A program made the translations under genes and the position numbers. From an uncultured Bacteroidota bacterium (GTDB taxonomy: Bacteria; Bacteroidota; Bacteroidia; Chitinophagales; Chitinophagaceae), in NCBI GenBank assembly GCA_903887415.1, contig CAISPO010000007.1:1-64000 (forward strand): 64,000 bases of DNA, written 5' to 3'. The notes under the pieces were generated by a model that saw only the letters and a list, made by a program, of their open reading frames with translations, did not search any database and was not told the DNA's origin. Within the stretch, counting starts at the first letter, position 1. Every line of letters starts with the position of its first letter. Shown piece after piece: positions 59,922 through 64,000 of this stretch.

Positions 59922-60656
59922 CTAATGCAGTATTGCCCGCAATACGGATAGCGACCGGATATTGCCCATATGCTGCGTATGCTGCTGCAGGTAGGCTACA
60001 TACCAGTCTATAAGCCGCAGCCGCTGGCCCGCATTCATTTCTACTTGCTTCAAAGCATCTGTGCTGCTCGCCTGCAATAGAGCACTTAATGCCCGCGCGT
60101 CCTCGTCATTGATTCCCGACATTTCTCCGGGGGCATGGTCTGTAAACCCGCCCTCGTGCATATTGAGATAAGGGGCACTCGCAGAATAGCTCCCTTTCAG
60201 CGGATAGCCCAATTCGCGACTGCATTCCATAATGAAAAACAATGGGAAGTTAGCCACATCATGAAGGGGCATTTTATCAAGAGCAATAAAATATTCATAG
60301 GCAATAGTAAACAAGGCAGGCAGCGGCCCCAGCTCCGGCAGCAGGCGCAGCAGCAATTCCACAGAGAACAGTACAATGCTGTTTTTCACCACATCCTCCT
60401 TCAGGCCATTATAGATATGCGCCGCCTGGAACTCACGTATCCGCTGCATCGTTTTTTGCGGCTGGTGATAGACCACCAGTTCCAGCAGTGTACCCGGCTG
60501 AAAAAAAGCCGCGCGGTTCTGCCTGGATTTAGCTGATCTCACGCCTTGCACCATGTAGGTCTGCACACCATAAAGCTCTGTAAACAACGTAACCACAAGA
60601 CTGGTCTCGCCATATTTTACCGGCCTCAGCACTATTCCATTCGTCTTGTGCAGCAT
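59922..60656 (-). CDS. recO: DNA repair protein RecO
   Basis: 244 aa with an N-terminal OB-fold (GIVLRPVKYGETSLVVTLFT, VQGVRSAKS), a helical middle, and a C-terminal part without the four-Cys zinc motif seen in some RecO. It anneals strands and loads RecA with RecR in the RecFOR repair pathway. The order nucleotidyltransferase, recO, porZ is what I expect in Bacteroidota; recO and porZ are on the same strand. Confidence 0.9.
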   Translation of the reverse strand: MLHKTNGIVLRPVKYGETSLVVTLFTELYGVQTYMVQGVRSAKSRQNRAAFFQPGTLLELVVYHQPQKTMQRIREFQAAHIYNGLKEDVVKNSIVLFSVELLLRLLPELGPLPALFTIAYEYFIALDKMPLHDVANFPLFFIMECSRELGYPLKGSYSASAPYLNMHEGGFTDHAPGEMSGINDEDARALSALLQASSTDALKQVEMNAGQRLRLIDWYVAYLQQHTQHMGNIRSLSVLRAILH

Positions 60657-60734
60657 GTTGAGGAATTAGGAATTTGTCTTTAGGAATTGGGATTGTTTTT
60701 CGTTCCCAGGCTTAAGACTTACGACTAAAAAAGC

Positions 60735-63044
60735 CTATTGCAAAAAAACCATTTTACCTGAATAGACCTGCGACCCATCGCTGCTGGACGCAAACACCAG
60801 GTACACCCCGCTTTGCGGCCTGTGGCCTTTGTAGTCCACCCCATTCCATACCGCCTGTCCACCCAGCGCCTTAGTGCGAAAGACAAGCTGGCCTGTTACA
60901 TCAGTAATGCGCACATCCGCATCTGCAGTCAGGCCTTTTATGGCTATGGTGCCGCTATACCCGCTTGGCACCGGGTCAGGGAATATGAGCACGTTCGAGT
61001 TCGATGTATTCCCATCTGTCGCAGTGCCGCGATAGCTTACCAGTCCCTGGTCTGTACCGATATACACCTCACCGGTAACCTGATCCACGGCTATCTTCTC
61101 AATATGGTTTGACGGCAGCGGGCTATTGTCCTGTGTAAAACGGTAAACGATCTGGCTGGCATCTGAAGAAAGCAGCCACACACCTTCGTCTGTGCCTACC
61201 CACTTGCGGTTAGCGCCATCTACGGCTATTGTCCGCACATTGCTGCCGGCAAACAGGTAGCCGGCATACTGGTCGTATTGCACTATGGGTATCTGCGCAT
61301 CGCATGGCGGGGTTCCATCAAATGGCGCGTAGCAATTGCTCACGATGCCGATACCATTGGCTGTGCCAATCCAGATATTATTGTTTTTGTCTTTGGCCAC
61401 ACAATATACCGTGTTGCTCGGCAGGTTGCCATTGCCAACCCCTGTTGACAGCTTATAGTATTTATCATCGGCTGGGTCCTGCAAAGTATTGTTTGTATTA
61501 TACACAAGCGCACCTACGCCGTATGCACACGCCACCCATACCTGCCCGTTATCATCTATTGTCAGTGGCCCGCCATTGGCCGTATTAGGGACATAGAACT
61601 TGTACCAACTGCTATCAGGCAGCGGCGTCCTTACGTAAAGCACATCCCTGGCGCTGAATGAACTCAGCCATAAGTTATCGCTTGCATCTATAGCTATCCC
61701 GAGGATCTGCTTTTGCCCGGCACCAAAATAGGATACGCTGGAATCAAATATTGAGTTTTGCTTTATCACTTGTAAAACGCTGCTTTGGGGGCTCAGCGTT
61801 ACCAGGCCATCTAAAAATGAGCCTGCATAAACTCTTCCGTCTTTTTCATCCTTAACGATAGCAGTAATATCATGAACTGTATCAAATGTGGACGTAATAC
61901 CCAAAGTATATTGAGTCCATTTGCCGCTATTATAATGCGAAAACCCGTCCCGGTTAAAGTCAGCCCCGTACTTATCGTCAAACCCGCCGTGGGCTACCCA
62001 CAAATCCCCGTTATTTGCGTAAATATCGAAAGAGAACTCATCAGCAGGGCCTTGTGGAACATTATGGTACACCTGGTATTTTCCAGTGTCCACCACACGC
62101 CACTCAAGGCCGCGGTAAGAGTCTGATATCCATATCTGGTTATTTAACAGTTTCACTGTCTGGATAGGGACGCCAGGGCATGGAATAGAATCAATAAGGC
62201 TGTCAGTGGTGGAATTCATAACTTGCACTTTCCCACCATATATTGTAGGGATATAAGTCGATATAAACAAGCTATCGGCATGTCCATCTATATGTTCTAT
62301 CAACGCCGAGTCAGGTATAAAAACAGTTTGCGCTGTATCAGCTACGATCTTGTACACAGCACTGTTATTGGAAAGGAATATGAAATTACCTGCTGTTGCT
62401 ATATTATTGAAAACATGCTTGTTGCTGTCCATCAGTTGCCATACAGCAAAATTCTGCAGCTCCGGGTTATCCTTATTGACGCGGTAAAGCCCTGATCCGG
62501 TAACAGCATAAAAGGTATCCCCAAGCCCGGTAAAATCATTCACCGGCGCTATCCCGCTATTAACAGTGAACTGGTAGGTCTGCAATATATTGTGCGAGGC
62601 AAGGTCTATCACTACCACACCGATTGACGTACTCAGGTACGCAAGGCCGTTTTCGGTATAGACATGATACACGGCCTTCGTGCCTGATATGGTCTTTAAT
62701 TTCAGGTCAGGGATGTTATAAAAGGTATTGTTCTTAAACAGGTCTATGTTGCAGTCCTTATATACCAATACGGTTATAGAAGTTGCAGCATCGTACCCCA
62801 CACATGCCATGCCAATATCAGACATACCATTCACTTTACTGTAGGTCTCCGTGATATTGGTACTTGGGTTGAATGTATAAAAGCCCTGATTGCAAATATT
62901 GAAGATCGTGCCGCCATCTGTGGCCATTCCTAACGAGGAGTTGTAAGGAAGATAAGCATCCCAGTACCCTATTGGCTTGTCCTGCCCTTTTAATACACCC
63001 GCTAGTAATATAAAAACAAATAAAAAACAATATGTGTGCTTCAA
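60735..63044 (-). CDS. porZ: PorZ-like type IX secretion component with beta-propellers
   Basis: 769 aa. Signal peptide to ~LKGQ. The N-terminal half (IGYWDAYLPYNSSLGMATDG, then NICNQGFYTFNPS) matches the PorZ N-terminal propeller. The second half has two-component-regulator-type propeller blades (IWIGTANGIGIV, KWVGTDEGVWLLSS, VYIGTDQGLVSYRG). The C-terminal ~75 residues are a T9SS sorting-tail (VLIFPDPVPSGYSGTIAIKG). PorZ is an outer-surface part of the T9SS attachment complex. The start is TTG at 63044 (MKHTYC...), since no in-frame ATG lies close; this is unusual but the signal peptide begins there. recO is downstream on the same strand. Confidence 0.85.
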   Translation of the reverse strand: MKHTYCFLFVFILLAGVLKGQDKPIGYWDAYLPYNSSLGMATDGGTIFNICNQGFYTFNPSTNITETYSKVNGMSDIGMACVGYDAATSITVLVYKDCNIDLFKNNTFYNIPDLKLKTISGTKAVYHVYTENGLAYLSTSIGVVVIDLASHNILQTYQFTVNSGIAPVNDFTGLGDTFYAVTGSGLYRVNKDNPELQNFAVWQLMDSNKHVFNNIATAGNFIFLSNNSAVYKIVADTAQTVFIPDSALIEHIDGHADSLFISTYIPTIYGGKVQVMNSTTDSLIDSIPCPGVPIQTVKLLNNQIWISDSYRGLEWRVVDTGKYQVYHNVPQGPADEFSFDIYANNGDLWVAHGGFDDKYGADFNRDGFSHYNSGKWTQYTLGITSTFDTVHDITAIVKDEKDGRVYAGSFLDGLVTLSPQSSVLQVIKQNSIFDSSVSYFGAGQKQILGIAIDASDNLWLSSFSARDVLYVRTPLPDSSWYKFYVPNTANGGPLTIDDNGQVWVACAYGVGALVYNTNNTLQDPADDKYYKLSTGVGNGNLPSNTVYCVAKDKNNNIWIGTANGIGIVSNCYAPFDGTPPCDAQIPIVQYDQYAGYLFAGSNVRTIAVDGANRKWVGTDEGVWLLSSDASQIVYRFTQDNSPLPSNHIEKIAVDQVTGEVYIGTDQGLVSYRGTATDGNTSNSNVLIFPDPVPSGYSGTIAIKGLTADADVRITDVTGQLVFRTKALGGQAVWNGVDYKGHRPQSGVYLVFASSSDGSQVYSGKMVFLQ

Positions 63045-63140
63045 GATGCTATAGATTAAATAATATGGTCAAAAGTAAAGAAATAACGCATTTTCTGCGT
63101 TGATATTGCATATAAAACATGCCAGGGCAGGTTTATACAA

Positions 63141-63186
63141 AAAAACAAAGCATCGCAAACAATTAAGTTGCAATGCTTTGTTTTTT
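63141..63186 (-). terminator. terminator of tRNA-Cys, possibly bidirectional
   Basis: Stem AACAAAGCAT / ATGCTTTGTT with inner GCAA / TTGC pairs, followed by poly-T on the - strand (and poly-T on the + strand), just downstream of the tRNA. Confidence 0.85.
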
Positions 63187-63191
63187 AATCG

Positions 63192-63262
63192 AGGTCGAAA
63201 GCGGATTCGAACCGCTGTAGCAGCTTTTGCAGAGCTGTGCCTAGCCACTCGGCCATCCGACC
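63192..63262 (-). tRNA. tRNA-Cys (anticodon GCA)
   Basis: Cloverleaf on the - strand: acceptor GGTCGGA pairs with TTCGACC (one G-U), the anticodon arm CAGCT-CTGCAAA-AGCTG gives anticodon GCA, and the T arm is AGCGG-TTCGAAT-CCGCT. Discriminator T, as in tRNA-Cys. 71 nt, no encoded CCA. A terminator follows. Confidence 0.97.
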
Positions 63263-63317
63263 GTGGGTGCAAATGTAGTAAAAAATTGTTTCTTTACAAC
63301 TTCAATTACCCGTAACA

Positions 63318-64000
63318 ATGAGCAGGAATATCATTAACCCAATAGAAGACACGGAGCTCATCATAAATGAGCGCGGCCGGATATATCACCTGGACCTTGC
63401 CCCGGAGCATTTGGCCCCAACCGTAGTCACCGTGGGCAGCCCAGACCGTGTGAAAGAGGTGTCTAAACATTTTGATATGATCACCCACAAAGCCCAGCAC
63501 CGGGAGTTCATAACGCATACCGGCCGCATTGGCACTAAAGAAATAAGCGTCATCAGCACGGGCATCGGTTCCGGCAATATAGATATTGTCTTCAATGAGA
63601 TGGATGCGCTCGTAAATATTGATTTTAAAACACGCACTATAAAGGATCTGAAAACATCGCTCTCCATCATTCGCCTTGGCACCTGCGGCGCATTGCAAAA
63701 AGACATACCGGTGGATAGTATGATCGTATCATCGCATGGAATAGGATTGGACAACCTGCTGCTCTACTACAAGCTCACCAACAGCTCTGATGAAAGCTAT
63801 ATCCTTAATGAATTTATGCAGCATACCAATATCGGTCTGAAAAACATTGTGCCATACATAAACGAGGCATCTATTTCTTTGCGCCGCCACTTCGGGCCTG
63901 AATATGTGCACGGCATTACAGCTACCTGCCCCGGCTTTTATGCACCGCAGGGCCGCACACTGCGCCTCACGCCCACCTTCCCCGACCTGCTGGACGCGTT
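63318..64000 (+). CDS. nucleoside phosphorylase (right end beyond window)
   Basis: First 227 residues of a longer protein from the ATG at 63318, open to the window edge. VVTVGSPDRVKEVSKHFD and ISTGIGSGNIDIVFNEMDAL (phosphate- and nucleoside-binding) and IIRLGTCGALQKDIPVDSMI mark the uridine phosphorylase/purine phosphorylase family. It should split nucleosides with phosphate in salvage. Divergent from the tRNA gene. Confidence 0.88.
   Translation, partial: MSRNIINPIEDTELIINERGRIYHLDLAPEHLAPTVVTVGSPDRVKEVSKHFDMITHKAQHREFITHTGRIGTKEISVISTGIGSGNIDIVFNEMDALVNIDFKTRTIKDLKTSLSIIRLGTCGALQKDIPVDSMIVSSHGIGLDNLLLYYKLTNSSDESYILNEFMQHTNIGLKNIVPYINEASISLRRHFGPEYVHGITATCPGFYAPQGRTLRLTPTFPDLLDA

Overview
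The window looks like chromosome of a Bacteroidota bacterium, probably of the Chitinophagales/Chitinophagaceae type. The evidence is three type IX secretion (T9SS) sorting-tail proteins plus a PorZ-like protein, many small lipoproteins with a Cys lipobox, families typical of the phylum (DUF2851, DUF6150, DUF6515, DUF6580), -7 promoter boxes of the form TAnnTTTG, and scarce Shine-Dalgarno sequences. Housekeeping genes recognised with confidence are metK, lipA, prs, rplY, tsaD, engB, ubiE/menG, ispD, mnmA, recO, porZ, the SRP RNA (ffs) and tRNA-Cys(GCA).

Layout. 1-7 kb: envelope and small hypothetical genes (PagL-like deacylase, GNAT, haem-binding protein, EGF-like lipoprotein, YdeI, VOC) ending in a secreted poly-histidine peptide. 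7.4-14.7 kb: an AT-rich T9SS protein, metK, a Gly/Ser/Gln-repeat BON protein, lipA, an outer-membrane protein and OsmC. 14.7-23.9 kb: lipoproteins, a DUF2851 gene with an in-frame stop, a DUF6580 membrane protein, an isochorismatase-like/MFS pair, a frameshifted membrane gene, a Crp-type regulator, DUF2092 and DUF6515. 24-29 kb: prs, rplY with a structured leader, an NHL-repeat T9SS protein and two tandem SGNH hydrolases.

29.08-34.77 kb is the most interesting part. It is a 5,690-bp AT-rich element with 27-bp perfect terminal inverted repeats (37 bp with one mismatch) and an 8-bp target duplication (CTCAGGCG). It carries a large single-chain restriction-modification enzyme and seven small genes but no recognisable transposase. 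It is inserted in a 54-codon antitoxin-like gene. Removing the element and one copy of the duplication restores that reading frame exactly. The broken gene was the third cistron of an antitoxin-toxin-antitoxin operon whose first two genes survive at 34.8-35.3 kb.

35.3-48.4 kb: an aldehyde dehydrogenase, a phosphohexomutase, a ClC transporter, ffs, a transaldolase-like aldolase, a NYN/OST-HTH protein, trmN6, tsaD, engB, ubiE, an FMN reductase and a Bax-inhibitor-1 protein. 48.8-64 kb: ispD, DUF6150, mnmA, a subtilase with a T9SS tail, a flavin reductase, a PfkB kinase, a sulfite-oxidase-like/cytochrome c cluster, a sugar-nucleotidyltransferase, recO, porZ, tRNA-Cys and a truncated nucleoside phosphorylase.

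Three genes (20.8, 30.3 and 58.4 kb) are each broken by one missing base in a G/C homopolymer. That pattern suggests either base-calling errors or homopolymer slippage, so gene loss should not be assumed there.
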